DNA of 64,000 bases from Kitasatospora sp. MAA4. Its GTDB lineage: Bacteria > Actinomycetota > Actinomycetes > Streptomycetales > Streptomycetaceae. The stretch lies in the NCBI RefSeq assembly GCF_029893355.1, contig NZ_JARZAI010000022.1, positions 62,001 through 126,000 on the forward strand, given 5' to 3'. How positions within the stretch are numbered: position 1 is the first letter of the stretch; every line of letters starts with the position of its first letter. This document shows positions 1 through 8,152 of this stretch, in pieces. The notes under the pieces are model-generated. The model saw nothing but the letters and a program-made list of their open reading frames with translations, had not been told where the DNA came from and did not search any database. The translations under genes and the position numbers were made by a program.

Positions 1-69
1 GCAGTAAGAAGACCTGCGTCACCAGGGTCCTCGCAGGGACGCGGCACTTCTTCCACTGATGCACCACCC

Positions 70-104
70 CTGAGGGCCGCCGGGCGAAACCCGGCGGCCC
101 TCAG
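70..104. terminator. Strong hairpin, likely terminator of the DUF397 operon
   Basis: A 15-bp perfect stem (CTGAGGGCCGCCGGG and its complement) closes a 5-nt loop just past the stop of the minus-strand DUF397 gene. It is followed by moderately T-rich sequence on the plus side only. It probably ends the minus-strand transcript, and possibly also a gene entering from the left edge. Confidence 0.7.
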
Positions 105-122
105 GGCGTTTCTATGCGGGAG

Positions 123-317
123 TTAGACGGCGAAGTGGTCGAACTCGCCGGCCTTGGCACCCTTGAGGAAGACCGCGAGGTTGGCCACGGTGGTGGTGAC
201 GACCTGGTCGGGGTCGTCGCTCTCGCGTACGAGGATGGTGTCGCCGTCGCGGGAGATCTCCAGGCAGTTGGCCTGATCGCTGCTGAACGACGACTTCTGC
301 CAGTCGAGAGTAGTCAT
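123..317 (-). CDS. DUF397 domain protein (WhiJ-module partner)
   Basis: A 64-residue protein with the DUF397 pattern: W-x-K-S-S-F-S at residues 6-12, a C-L-E-I segment, a VRES-D-D-P stretch and a terminal AGEFDHF. DUF397 proteins are small actinobacterial proteins of unknown biochemistry, encoded next to XRE/DUF5753 regulators and implicated in control of development. The start is an ATG preceded by GAAGG with a 5-nt spacer. It lies 11 bp downstream of the XRE gene on the same strand, so the two are almost certainly co-transcribed. The family call is firm; the molecular role is unknown. Confidence 0.85.
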   Translation of the reverse strand: MTTLDWQKSSFSSDQANCLEISRDGDTILVRESDDPDQVVTTTVANLAVFLKGAKAGEFDHFAV

Positions 318-328
318 GTGTGCCTTCT

Positions 329-1198
329 CTAAAGGGTGTACAGGATGTGCTGAATCAGGCCCCAGGAGTCCCGTTCTGCGTGGACTCGTGAGGACGGACT
401 CGAGTTCACTGGTGGAAGTGCCAACTCGGTGAGGCGATTGAACCGGCTGCGATAGACGGACACGGCAGCCGGATCAGCCAAGTAGACCGAACCGACTGGA
501 TGCTCCATCAGGACCGTGTCCAAGGCTGAGTGCTCCGCTGTCATCACCATGAAGGGCGTGTCGGTGGAGGCGTACTCCTGGCAGGTGAACGGCAGGATCT
601 GAAGGGTGACTTGCGGAAGATCGCTTACTTCCAGGAGATGGAGTAGCTGCTCCCGCATGACCTGCTTTCCACCGTAGTGTTGATGTAGCGCGCTCTCGTG
701 GATGACGGCATGAAGAGGTGTTGGATCGTGGGCTTCAAGAATTCTTTGACGGTCGATCCGGAAGCGCAAGGAATGTTCGCGGCTGCTGCTATTCGCCAGA
801 ATGACGCGGGCGTAGTCCGCGATCTGCAGTAGCCCGGGAATAAGCAGCGTCTCGTAACTGGCGAGGCTCCTGGTGTTATCCTCGGACTCCGCCAGATCGA
901 GCGCGGATGGTGTGACGACGCCGTGGTAGGCCGTCCACCAGCCCTTCCCGGTGCGCCGACTCATCGTGGTCAGTGCCTCGCGGAACAGTGAGTCGCTGCA
1001 GCCGTAGAGGTCGAGCCAGGCGGTCAACCGTTCAAGGTTGATACCGAGACGACCGGCCTCTATATGACTCACTGCCGGTCCGCGAATGCCGATTCGCGCC
1101 CCGGCTTCAGGGGCGGACAGTCCCGCGTTCTCACGTAGTCGGCGCAGCTCGGCGCCCACGCGGCGCTGTCGCTCACTGATCTCGGTCCGCAGTCCCAC
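329..1198 (-). CDS. XRE-family regulator with DUF5753 domain (WhiJ-like)
   Basis: Predicted DNA-binding regulator of about 289 residues. An N-terminal helix-turn-helix covers roughly residues 7-65 (ELRRLRENAGLS, then PAVSHIEAGR as recognition helix). A DUF5753 ligand or effector domain follows, with the signature IPGLLQIADYARV and a C-terminal DTPFMVM block. I chose the GTG at 1198, which has an AAGGA motif 5 nt upstream; the upstream extension to 1270 looks non-coding. It heads a two-gene operon with the DUF397 gene and is divergent from an anti-sigma-type ATPase gene. In Streptomyces this trio is typical of the whiJ/abaA-like clusters that tune differentiation. Targets are unknown; the compound palindrome in the divergent intergenic region is a plausible operator. 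Confidence 0.85.
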   Translation of the reverse strand: MGLRTEISERQRRVGAELRRLRENAGLSAPEAGARIGIRGPAVSHIEAGRLGINLERLTAWLDLYGCSDSLFREALTTMSRRTGKGWWTAYHGVVTPSALDLAESEDNTRSLASYETLLIPGLLQIADYARVILANSSSREHSLRFRIDRQRILEAHDPTPLHAVIHESALHQHYGGKQVMREQLLHLLEVSDLPQVTLQILPFTCQEYASTDTPFMVMTAEHSALDTVLMEHPVGSVYLADPAAVSVYRSRFNRLTELALPPVNSSPSSRVHAERDSWGLIQHILYTL

Positions 1199-1301
1199 GC
1201 CCTTCCTTTCGTTGCGCACGCAGTCTCGCGCGACTTGCTCCAGGCGCGCTACCTGCTTGATGGGCGTCAACCTTGCGAGCGGACGACCAGTCTAGGCGAC
1301 T

Positions 1302-1328
1302 GTGCCAAGTAGGTTGCAACGTTGGCAC
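1302..1328. promoter_or_regulatory. Inverted repeat between divergent XRE and ATPase genes
   Basis: GTGCCAA (1302-1308) and TTGGCAC (1322-1328) form a 7-bp inverted repeat. It encloses the 8-bp palindrome GTTGCAAC (1313-1320). It lies about 105 bp upstream of the regulator start. This is a plausible autoregulatory operator for the XRE protein, by inference only. Confidence 0.4.
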
Positions 1329-1483
1329 TGTAGCCCTACTCTCGGTAGCACATCGCTTAGCCGACGGACCGTCAGTAATCGTCCCCGACAACCGAAGAGC
1401 ACCTGCACGCCCACGCCCGGGCCTTGCTTCACGCTCACGGTGCCGGCCCCGACGCGAGCACCCCCCTATCCTGCGGAGCACCC

Positions 1484-1864
1484 ATGTGCGTCCTCAAGCC
1501 CCCTGGGCAGATCCCCAGTTGGGACCTTCACCGCGAACTCCTCGGCAACACCCTGACCGCTGCCGGATGGCAGCGCGACGACCGGCGTGACGCCGAGACC
1601 GTCCTCTACGAACTGCTCGCCAACGCCTACCGCCACGGCGAGGGCACCCCGACCGTGGTCCTCGTCCTCCTCACGGCCCGCGCTCTGCGAGTCATCGTCG
1701 CCGACGAATCCCCCCGCGTTCCCGTTCCCCAACTCATCAGCAGCGAAGCCGAGTTCGAGCGGGGGCTGCTGATGGTCACCGGGCTGGCCGACGCCTGGGG
1801 CGTCGAGCGCCGGACGTACGGCAAGGCCGTGTGGGCGCACCTGAGCAAGGGGGCGGCCGCGTGA
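1484..1864 (+). CDS. HATPase_c-type ATP-binding protein (anti-sigma-factor-like)
   Basis: A 126-residue stand-alone GHKL ATPase of the RsbW/SpoIIAB-like type common in Streptomyces. The N box reads ELLANAYRHG with E43, N47 and H51. A VADESP segment follows, then a G-rich lid-like motif (ERGLLMVTGLADAWGVE) near the C-terminus. Such proteins are Ser/Thr kinases or binding partners that sequester anti-anti-sigma factors or sigma factors. The start is the ATG preceded by GGAG with a 5-nt spacer. It is divergent from the XRE/DUF397 operon, the standard partner arrangement, and overlaps the next gene by a GTGA junction, implying coupled translation. Confidence 0.75.
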   Translation: MCVLKPPGQIPSWDLHRELLGNTLTAAGWQRDDRRDAETVLYELLANAYRHGEGTPTVVLVLLTARALRVIVADESPRVPVPQLISSEAEFERGLLMVTGLADAWGVERRTYGKAVWAHLSKGAAA

Positions 1865-2112
1865 GCGACGCCTGGAAGCCCAACCGGCCCGGCGATGCCG
1901 AGACTCGCGCTCTGAGCGTGGATCAGGTGCGCGGCCTGCTCGACCAACTGCATGCCCTCGGCAAGCCGCTCGGTGTCGTCTTCCCCAGTGCGGAGACCGG
2001 CGGCCGGGCGATCGACGGAGACCTGCTGGTCGTCTTCGGCGGCGGCCCGGTCTCGACCGTCACCAACCTCCTCCATCTGCTGCGCGAGCACGTGCGCCGC
2101 GCCGACGAGTAG
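1861..2112 (+). CDS. Small hypothetical protein coupled to the ATPase gene
   Basis: An 83-residue protein starting at a GTG that overlaps the ATPase stop by 4 nt (GTGA), so translation is probably coupled. It has a helical N-terminal half (LSVDQVRGLLDQLHAL) followed by a beta-rich segment with DGDLLVVFGGG. No catalytic motif or membrane segment is visible and I do not recognise the family. Its position suggests a role with the anti-sigma-like ATPase, for example as partner or substrate; that is inference. Confidence 0.6.
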   Translation: MSDAWKPNRPGDAETRALSVDQVRGLLDQLHALGKPLGVVFPSAETGGRAIDGDLLVVFGGGPVSTVTNLLHLLREHVRRADE

Positions 2113-2143
2113 GGCTGACCTGCGTCACAGCCCGTACGCCGAA

Positions 2144-2175
2144 GGAGGGCCCCGGCCTGGATGGCTGGGGCCTCC
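2144..2175. terminator. Hairpin between convergent genes
   Basis: GGAGGGCCCC pairs with GGGGCCTCC (one bulge) between the plus-strand small gene ending at 2112 and the minus-strand NUDIX gene ending at 2275. It lacks a clear U tract and could act on both transcripts. Confidence 0.45.
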
Positions 2176-2274
2176 GCCCGGGGGTTCCCAGTGGCCGCCC
2201 CACGAGTCCGTCGCGGTGCGTCGCAGCATCAGGGGGCGGCCGTTGCGCAGGGTGCATCGTCGGTGGCCGACCGG

Positions 2275-2715
2275 TCAGCGAGTCAACAGCTTCCGGACGG
2301 CGTCGCTGACGCCGGGTAGTTCGCTGCGGTCGGCCCAGGTGTGGTCGTCGTGCTCGGTGAGGGTGATCGGCTCGGCCTTCTCGACGGTGACCTCGAAGGT
2401 GAGTTGGCGGGTGAGGGCGCCGCTCTTGGAGGTGTAGTCGAACTGCCCGAGGTAGGCGGTGACCTGGTCGATCGTCAGGCCGGTCTCTTCCTCGGTCTCC
2501 CGCAGCAGCGCGTTCTCGAACTCCTCGCCGGGCTCGACCTTCCCGGAGGGCAGCTCCCACAGGCCCGGCATGAAGTCGTCGGCGGGCCGGCGGAGGAGCA
2601 GCACGCGGCCCCCGTCCGCAATGACCGCGGCGACGACGAATCGGGTGATCCCGGCCTCCTGGGCGTCGAAGAGCAGGCCGGGGGCGAAAGCGGGATCTGC
2701 GAAGGGGGACGTCAC
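2275..2715 (-). CDS. NUDIX hydrolase
   Basis: A 146-residue hydrolase expected to cleave a nucleoside diphosphate linked to another moiety. The Nudix box occupies residues 58-80 (GKVEPGEE then RETEEETGL) with all metal-binding glutamates present, on a MutT-like fold with strand VVAAVIADGGRVLLLRR before it. The substrate cannot be told from sequence. The chosen start is the GTG at 2715 with AAGGAG 8 nt upstream; the longer reading frame to 3027 runs into the divergent HEAT gene and lacks a plausible ribosome site. It is monocistronic. Confidence 0.85.
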   Translation of the reverse strand: MTSPFADPAFAPGLLFDAQEAGITRFVVAAVIADGGRVLLLRRPADDFMPGLWELPSGKVEPGEEFENALLRETEEETGLTIDQVTAYLGQFDYTSKSGALTRQLTFEVTVEKAEPITLTEHDDHTWADRSELPGVSDAVRKLLTR

Positions 2716-2857
2716 GGCAGCAGCTCCTTGTGGTGGTCGCTCACCTTGATGGCCGCGCGGACGTATTGCCCGGCCGGCGGACGATCCTCCTTGCGATGTC
2801 AGACGGTTGGCGTGATATTCCGAGCGGTGCTTGGGGTGTCTGACTATCCTGGCGGGC

Positions 2858-3736
2858 GTGGCCGGTAACGAGAACGATCTTGAAGTTCTGCGCGCTGCGG
2901 CGCTCCTGGACCCGGACGAGCATGAATATTGGGATGTCGTAGGTGAGTTCCAGCGCCGTGCGGATCGGTCGGCGTTCGAGGCCGCGGGCGTGGTGGCCCG
3001 GGCCGGGGACATGCGCGAGCGGATCATCGGCCTGAACGTTCTGGGTCAGCTCGGTGAGGGTGCCGAGCGCCCGTTCCTGGAGGAGACCCTGCCGATCGCC
3101 ATCGAGGCCTGCGCCGACCGGCGGTCCGACGTGATCCAGGCAGGGGTGGTCGCGCTGGCTCATCTCGCCGACCGTCGAGGCCTTGCCGCCGTGTTGGGGC
3201 AGGAGGGGCACGACGACGAGGATGTGCGCCAGGCGGTGGCGTTCACGCTGCCGTCGGTCGCGGGAGATCCCGCCTGCCCGGAAGCCGTCGCCGCCTTGAT
3301 TCGGCTCAGCGGCGATCGGTCGGACTATGTCCGTGACTGGGCGACTTTCGGTCTGGGGCTGGAATCGACGGGTGACGGCGAGCAGATCCGTCGCGCCCTG
3401 CTGGAGCGGGTGGGCGATCCCGACCCGGACGCGGCCGCGGAGGCGTTGCGCGGCCTGGCCCGGCGCGGTGATCGGCGCATGCTGGCGGCGCTGGGCGCGG
3501 CGCTGGAAGGCAGCGACCCCGCCGACAACGTCATCGAGGCCGCGTTCGAGTTGGCCGCGCCGGAGCTGCTTCCCGCCCTGCGCCGGCTCAAGCAGCGGGA
3601 GACGCTCGGCGACGACGCTGCGCAGACGTCGAGACTCGACGAGGCCATCACCGCGTGTTCCACCGCGGTACACAGCAGTGTCGGCCTGGATGCGACGCCT
3701 GGGGTGTCGGGTGCCGGACGTACGGCAGGGCCGTAG
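2858..3736 (+). CDS. HEAT-repeat protein
   Basis: A 292-residue all-helical protein built of HEAT/PBS-lyase-like repeats, seen as recurring pairs such as RSDVIQAGVVALAHLADRRG, DEDVRQAVAFTLPSVAGD and SDYVRDWATFGLGL about 30-40 residues apart. Such solenoids are binding scaffolds; no enzymatic residues are evident. The start is uncertain: the GTG at 2858 (VAGNEND) is preferred, but a TTG at 2831 is in frame and neither has a strong ribosome site. It is divergent from the NUDIX gene and convergent with the RDD gene. Confidence 0.7.
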   Translation: MAGNENDLEVLRAAALLDPDEHEYWDVVGEFQRRADRSAFEAAGVVARAGDMRERIIGLNVLGQLGEGAERPFLEETLPIAIEACADRRSDVIQAGVVALAHLADRRGLAAVLGQEGHDDEDVRQAVAFTLPSVAGDPACPEAVAALIRLSGDRSDYVRDWATFGLGLESTGDGEQIRRALLERVGDPDPDAAAEALRGLARRGDRRMLAALGAALEGSDPADNVIEAAFELAAPELLPALRRLKQRETLGDDAAQTSRLDEAITACSTAVHSSVGLDATPGVSGAGRTAGP

Positions 3737-3759
3737 GGCTCTCTTCCAGCGGGTGACGA

Positions 3760-3792
3760 ACGGCTCGGCTCCCGTCGTGGGAGCCGAGCCGT
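3760..3792. terminator. Bidirectional terminator
   Basis: A perfect 14-bp stem (ACGGCTCGGCTCCC and complement) with a 5-nt loop sits in the 82-bp gap between the convergent HEAT and RDD genes. Confidence 0.75.
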
Positions 3793-3818
3793 CAGGCGTG
3801 CCGGGGTGCGGGGGACTA

Positions 3819-4484
3819 CTAGGCGCGGATCACCAGGCTGCTGACGATCTTGTCGGCCAGGGTCTGGCCCTTGTCGTCCCAGAGCGGCCAGAGGTAGCCG
3901 ATGCCGCAGAGCGCGGAGTCGACGACGTGCGCCAGGCGGCGGACGAAGCACATGCCGAAGCCCAGCGGCTGGCCGTCGATCTCGCGGACCAGGCGGATGC
4001 CGACGGCCTTCTTGCCGATGGTCTGGCCGGTCTTGCCCTCACGGATCAGCTGCCAGATGCCGAGGATGAAGGTCAGCAGGGCGCCGACGCCGATGATCGC
4101 GAGGCCGGCTCCGGCGGAGCTGGAGGAGGAGTTGGCGCAGACCGTGAGGCCGGTGTCCGGGTCGACGGAGCAGCTCTTGACGGCGCTGAACAGCATCGAG
4201 AAGCCGATGGCGTAGCTGATGGTCAGCGGGATGAAGATGACCAGGCTGTCGATGATCGAGCCGCCGACGCGCGCACCCCAGCTGGCCAGCACCGGCGGGG
4301 CCGGGGCGTAGCCGCCGTACGGGGCCTGCGGCGGCACGCCGTAGCCGGCGGGCGGCTGCTGCGGGTAGCCGTAGCCCGGCTGCGGCTGCTGCGGCTGGCC
4401 GTACGGGTTCTGCTGCGGCGGGACGCCGTACGGGGCCTGCTGCGGCTGGCCGTAGGGGTTGTTGGGGTCGGGCGGGTAGGACAC
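3819..4484 (-). CDS. RDD family membrane protein with Pro/Gln/Tyr-rich N-terminus
   Basis: A 221-residue protein. Residues 1-70 are a low-complexity cytoplasmic-type segment of PYGQPQQ and PYGVPPQ repeats. An RDD domain follows: the RD(D)-type motif GARVGGSIIDSL, two hydrophobic segments (VIFIPLTISYAIGFSML and GLAIIGVGALLTFILGIWQLI), then GKTGQTIGKKAVGIRLV and a third membrane segment. RDD proteins are integral membrane proteins of mostly unknown, possibly transport-related, function. The similar tail of the DUF4190 protein two genes upstream suggests a common assembly or localisation principle for these neighbours. Confidence 0.8.
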   Translation of the reverse strand: MSYPPDPNNPYGQPQQAPYGVPPQQNPYGQPQQPQPGYGYPQQPPAGYGVPPQAPYGGYAPAPPVLASWGARVGGSIIDSLVIFIPLTISYAIGFSMLFSAVKSCSVDPDTGLTVCANSSSSSAGAGLAIIGVGALLTFILGIWQLIREGKTGQTIGKKAVGIRLVREIDGQPLGFGMCFVRRLAHVVDSALCGIGYLWPLWDDKGQTLADKIVSSLVIRA

Positions 4485-4562
4485 AGGTGCCTCCGGGCGG
4501 TGTGACGTACGGACTTCGGGACGGTGGGGACAGCGGGTGAGATTAGCGGAGCGCGCTGACGG

Positions 4563-4961
4563 TCAGACACCCAGGCGGTTCAGCTGCCACAGCCAGGCGG
4601 TGACGGCGGCTCCGGCGATCAGCGCGTTGCGGGTGCGCGGTGCCTGCCGCCACCACCAGGCGCCGCCGCCGAGCGGTGCGGTCAGCAGGGCGATCACGCC
4701 CACCACGGTGACCGGGTTGGCGGTCAGGGCGGCGAGCCAGTGGCCGTGGCCGGCCTCGATGAAGACGGTGGTGCTGCCGCAGGCGGGACACGGGATCCCG
4801 GTGAGCCGGCGCAGCGGGCAGAGTACCCCGGGGTCGTGCGCGTCGTGCAGTGCGGCGACCGCCAGTGCGGCGCCCGCCGCCAGGCCGCAGCGCAGCGCCG
4901 TACGGGCCAGCCGGCCGGCCGGCGTGGCCGTGGCCGGCGCGGCGCGGACCGGGGTGATCAC
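4563..4961 (-). CDS. DUF2752 family membrane protein
   Basis: A 132-residue protein with the DUF2752 hallmark C-P-x-R-x-x-T-G-I-P-C-P-x-C-G-S-T at about residues 52-68, containing three clustered cysteines, followed by two hydrophobic segments (LAALTANPVTVVGVIALLTA and NALIAGAAVTAWLW). The GTG start overlaps the stop of the upstream DUF4190 gene by 4 nt (GTGA), so the genes are translationally coupled. The cysteine cluster suggests metal binding or redox activity, but the family function is unknown. Confidence 0.75.
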   Translation of the reverse strand: MITPVRAAPATATPAGRLARTALRCGLAAGAALAVAALHDAHDPGVLCPLRRLTGIPCPACGSTTVFIEAGHGHWLAALTANPVTVVGVIALLTAPLGGGAWWWRQAPRTRNALIAGAAVTAWLWQLNRLGV

Positions 4962-5398
4962 GGGATCTGGCTGAAGGCGTTGGCGTAGAAGACCACCATG
5001 GCGATCAGGATCAGCGTGGCGACCGAGCCGATCACCACGCCGCCGATCGCCAGGCTGCGGCCGACGCCGGTCTTCCTGGCCCGGCCCAGCGCGCCGATGC
5101 CCAGGCCCAGGCTGACCGGTCCGAGCACGACGGCGAACGGGACGCACATGCCCAGGACGCTGACGAAGCCGAGCACCACCGAGGCGACGGCCAGGTTGTT
5201 GGGCGGCTGCACGGCGGCGGGGTAGGGCTGGTGCTGCTGCGGATAGCCGTAGGGGGCCTGCTGCGGGGGGTACGGCTGCTGACCGTACGTCGGGGCGGGC
5301 TGCTGCTGCGGGTAGCCGTAGGGGGCCTGCTGTCCGTAGCCGGTCTGCTGGCCGTACGGATCGTAGGGCCCCTGCGGCTGTTGGTACGGATTGCTCAT
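4958..5398 (-). CDS. DUF4190 domain membrane protein
   Basis: A 146-residue protein starting at the ATG of MSNPYQQPQGP. The N-terminal 65 residues are Pro/Gln/Tyr/Gly-rich repeats (QQAPYGYPQQQ). They are followed by a DUF4190 domain with two membrane helices (LAVASVVLGFVSVLGMCVPFAV and GVVIGSVATLILIAMVVFY) separated by the conserved G-x-x-A-x-x-G-x-A-R segment LGIGALGRARKTG. It is first gene of a pair with the DUF2752 gene. Function unknown. Confidence 0.75.
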   Translation of the reverse strand: MSNPYQQPQGPYDPYGQQTGYGQQAPYGYPQQQPAPTYGQQPYPPQQAPYGYPQQHQPYPAAVQPPNNLAVASVVLGFVSVLGMCVPFAVVLGPVSLGLGIGALGRARKTGVGRSLAIGGVVIGSVATLILIAMVVFYANAFSQIP

Positions 5399-5582
5399 GG
5401 TGCTCTTCCCCCGGGGTCGGACATGTGCTCGGGGCCTATCGTCGGGCGTCGCGCGGCGGGCTGTCCAGCCGCTGAGCATGCGTCGGGCGCAACTGTGGCG
5501 CAAACGCAACTGGATCCACACGTTCCGTTAAGGCTGGCGGGTGCGTGCGGGAGCAGTGCCGCCGATCCGGGAGGATAGGACC

Positions 5583-6437
5583 ATGACTGCCCAGATTCTC
5601 GATGGCAAGGCCACCGCAGCCGCGATCAAGTCCGAACTCGCCGTCCGCGTGGCGGCCCTCAGGGAGCGGGGCATCGTCCCCGGCCTCGGTACCGTCCTGG
5701 TCGGCGACGACCCGGGCAGCCACTCCTACGTGCGCGGCAAGCACCGCGACTGCGCGCAGGTCGGGATCGCCTCGATCCAGCGCGAACTGCCCGCCACCGC
5801 AAGCCAGGCGGACGTCGAGGCCGTGGTCCGCGAGCTCAACGAGGACCCGTCCTGCACCGGCTACATCGTCCAGCTGCCGCTACCCAAGGGCCTGGACGCC
5901 AACCCGGTCCTGGAGCTGATGGACCCCGACAAGGACGCCGACGGCCTGCACCCCACCTCGCTGGGGCGGCTCGCGCTCGGCATCGAGGGCCCGCTGCCCT
6001 GCACCCCGTTCGGCATCGTCGAGCTGCTGCGCCGGCACGACGTGGAGCTCAACGGCGCCGACGTGGTGGTGGTCGGCCGCGGCGTGACGGTCGGCCGCTC
6101 GATCGGTCTGCTGCTCACCCGCAAGAGCGAGAACGCCACCGTGACGCTCTGCCACACCGGCACCCGCAACCTCTCCGAGCACCTGCGCCGGGCCGACATC
6201 ATCGTCGCCGCGGCCGGTGTGCCGTACCTGGTCAAGGCCGAGGACGTCCGCCCGGGCGCGGCCGTGCTGGACGTCGGCGTCAGCCGGACCGAGAACGGCC
6301 TGGTCGGCGACGTGCACCCGGCGGTGGCCGAGGTGGCCGGCTGGCTGTCGCCCAACCCGGGTGGTGTCGGCCCGATGACCCGCGCCATGCTGCTCAACAA
6401 CATCGTCGAGGCGGCCGAGCGCCAGGCCGCTCGCTAG
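5583..6437 (+). CDS. folD: Bifunctional methylenetetrahydrofolate dehydrogenase/cyclohydrolase
   Basis: A 284-residue FolD, which interconverts 5,10-methylene-THF, methenyl-THF and 10-formyl-THF using NADP in the cytosol, feeding purine synthesis. The folate-site motif is SYVRGKHRDC with the catalytic lysine at about residue 53. Also seen are YIVQLPLPKGL, DKDADGLHP, the NADP-binding VVVGRGVTVGR and the C-terminal signature PGGVGPMTRAMLL. The ATG follows GGAGGATAGGACC, a strong ribosome site. The length matches the family. The DUF3017 gene follows 15 bp downstream, the usual Streptomyces order. Confidence 0.97.
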   Translation: MTAQILDGKATAAAIKSELAVRVAALRERGIVPGLGTVLVGDDPGSHSYVRGKHRDCAQVGIASIQRELPATASQADVEAVVRELNEDPSCTGYIVQLPLPKGLDANPVLELMDPDKDADGLHPTSLGRLALGIEGPLPCTPFGIVELLRRHDVELNGADVVVVGRGVTVGRSIGLLLTRKSENATVTLCHTGTRNLSEHLRRADIIVAAAGVPYLVKAEDVRPGAAVLDVGVSRTENGLVGDVHPAVAEVAGWLSPNPGGVGPMTRAMLLNNIVEAAERQAAR

Positions 6438-6452
6438 TTCGAGGGACGCCCC

Positions 6453-6863
6453 ATGAACGCGGTACGAGTGGGCCGGTCGCGCCGCCGGCCGGACAGGACC
6501 ACGGGCACGCTGCCGCCGGAGGGCTCCGGCGCGGCCATGGACCGCGGGCACACGCTGCCGATACGGCAGTGGCCGATAACGCTGGTGCTCGCCGTGGTCG
6601 GGCTCGGCCTGGTCATCACGATCTACAGCGGCTTCCGGTACGGCCTGCTGACGATAGGGGCCGGGCTGGTGCTCGGCGCGGCGCTGCGCGCGCTGGTGCC
6701 GGAAGTCGGCCTGCTCGCGGTGCGCAGCCGCTTCACCGACGTGCTGGTCCTGCTGTTCCTGGGGACGGTGATCATCCTGCTCGCCCTGATCGCCCAGCCG
6801 GACCCGTGGTTGCAGGCCGACGTCCTGGAGAACCTCGGCAAGCTCATCGGCCGGCGCCACTGA
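6453..6863 (+). CDS. DUF3017 membrane protein
   Basis: A 136-residue protein with a basic N-terminal tail (VGRSRRRPDR) and three hydrophobic helices (WPITLVLAVVGLGLVITIYS, GLLTIGAGLVLGAALRAL and VLVLLFLGTVIILLALIA). It matches the actinobacterial DUF3017 family, conserved beside folD. The function is unknown. GAGGG precedes the ATG. A strong terminator follows. Confidence 0.8.
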   Translation: MNAVRVGRSRRRPDRTTGTLPPEGSGAAMDRGHTLPIRQWPITLVLAVVGLGLVITIYSGFRYGLLTIGAGLVLGAALRALVPEVGLLAVRSRFTDVLVLLFLGTVIILLALIAQPDPWLQADVLENLGKLIGRRH

Positions 6864-6882
6864 GCAGGCCCCTCTGAGCAGT

Positions 6883-6917
6883 CCCGGAGCCCGTCCCTGC
6901 CGGGGGCGGGCTCCGGG
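6883..6917 (+). terminator. Terminator of folD-DUF3017
   Basis: CCCGGAGCCCG and CGGGCTCCGGG form an 11-bp stem 20 nt after the DUF3017 stop; the following bases (TCTGTGA) are only weakly U-rich. Confidence 0.65.
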
Positions 6918-7082
6918 TCTGTGACGTACCAGCCACCGAGGCGCGCGGTAAGTCCGGCTTCCTTGCGATAGCCTGACGCGGGGTCTCTCGATGTCGAGAG
7001 ATCCTCCTCGGCTCCAGTGCGTCGGCCAGCCCTGTGTCGCTGCTGTGGAGCGTGGCACCTGGCGATCGCAGGAGTAGGAAAA

Positions 7083-8075
7083 ATGACTCGCACCCCCGTC
7101 AACGTCACCGTCACCGGAGCGGCCGGCCAGATCGGCTATGCGCTGCTGTTCCGCATCGCCTCCGGCCACCTGCTCGGCGCGGACGTGCCGGTGAACCTCC
7201 GCCTGCTGGAGATCCCGCAGGGCCTCAAGGCCGCCGAGGGCGTCGCCATGGAGCTCGACGACTGCGCCTTCCCGCTGCTGCGTGACATCACCATCACGGA
7301 CAACGCCGCCACCGCCTTCTCCGGCGCCAACGTCGCGCTGCTGGTCGGCGCCCGTCCGCGCACCGCGGGCATGGAGCGCGCGGACCTGCTGAGCGCCAAC
7401 GGCGGCATCTTCGGCCCGCAGGGCAAGGCCATCAACGACAACGCCGCGGACGACATCAAGGTCCTGGTGGTCGGCAACCCGGCCAACACCAACGCCCTGA
7501 TCGCCCAGCGCAACGCCCCCGACGTGCCGGCCGAGCGGTTCACCGCGATGACCCGCCTGGACCACAACCGCGCCATCGCGCAGCTCGCCAAGAAGTCCGG
7601 TGCCGCCGTCGCCGACATCACCAAGGCGATCATCTGGGGCAACCACTCCGCCAGCCAGTACCCGGACCTCTTCCACGCCCAGATCGCCGGCAAGAGCGCC
7701 TTCGAGGCGACCGGCAGCGACCTGGCCTGGGTCGAGAAGGACTTCATCCCGACCGTCGCCAAGCGCGGCGCGGCGATCATCGACGCCCGTGGCCTGTCCT
7801 CGGCCGCCTCGGCCGCGAACGCCGCCATCGACCACGTGCACACCTGGGTCAACGGCACCCCGGCCGGCGACTGGACCTCGATGGGCATCGTCTCGGACGG
7901 CTCGTACGGCGTGGAGCCGGGCATCATCTCGTCCTTCCCGGTCACCACCAAGGACGGCAAGTACGAGATCGTCCAGGGCCTGGAGATCTCCGACTTCTCG
8001 CGCGCCCGGATCGACGCCTCGGTCGCCGAGCTGGTCGAGGAGCGCGACGCGGTGCAGGCGCTCGGCCTGATCTGA
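7083..8075 (+). CDS. mdh: Malate dehydrogenase
   Basis: A 330-residue NAD-dependent malate dehydrogenase of the cytosolic type, oxidising malate to oxaloacetate in the TCA cycle. The Rossmann motif TGAAGQIGYAL is at residues 11-21. The substrate arginine segment ARPRTAGMERADLL, the LDHNRA active-site motif (about 159-164) and the catalytic histidine in WGNHS (about 188) are present. The ATG follows GGAGTAGGAAAA. It has its own terminator. The TCA theme returns at 24.7-28.1 kb with sdhCDAB. Confidence 0.97.
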   Translation: MTRTPVNVTVTGAAGQIGYALLFRIASGHLLGADVPVNLRLLEIPQGLKAAEGVAMELDDCAFPLLRDITITDNAATAFSGANVALLVGARPRTAGMERADLLSANGGIFGPQGKAINDNAADDIKVLVVGNPANTNALIAQRNAPDVPAERFTAMTRLDHNRAIAQLAKKSGAAVADITKAIIWGNHSASQYPDLFHAQIAGKSAFEATGSDLAWVEKDFIPTVAKRGAAIIDARGLSSAASAANAAIDHVHTWVNGTPAGDWTSMGIVSDGSYGVEPGIISSFPVTTKDGKYEIVQGLEISDFSRARIDASVAELVEERDAVQALGLI

Positions 8076-8085
8076 CAGCGACAGC

Positions 8086-8117
8086 GGCCGGCCACCTCCG
8101 ACGGGAGGTGGTCGGCC
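8086..8117 (+). terminator. mdh terminator
   Basis: GGCCGGCCACCTCC and GGAGGTGGTCGGCC form a 14-bp stem (one mismatch) with a 4-nt loop 10 nt after the mdh stop. Confidence 0.7.
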
Positions 8118-8152
8118 GTGGCCGTTGGATACAGCCTCTAAACTCTCCGACC

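Noticed and set aside
3..59. Open frame ending SKKTCVTRVLAGTRHFFH followed by TGA at the left edge
   Set aside because: Too short to judge whether it is the end of a real gene; no family is recognisable and it is cut by the window edge.
5880..7841. 653-codon minus-strand open frame opposite folD-DUF3017-mdh
   Set aside because: Spans three clear genes on the other strand and shows only His/Arg/Gly-rich low complexity.
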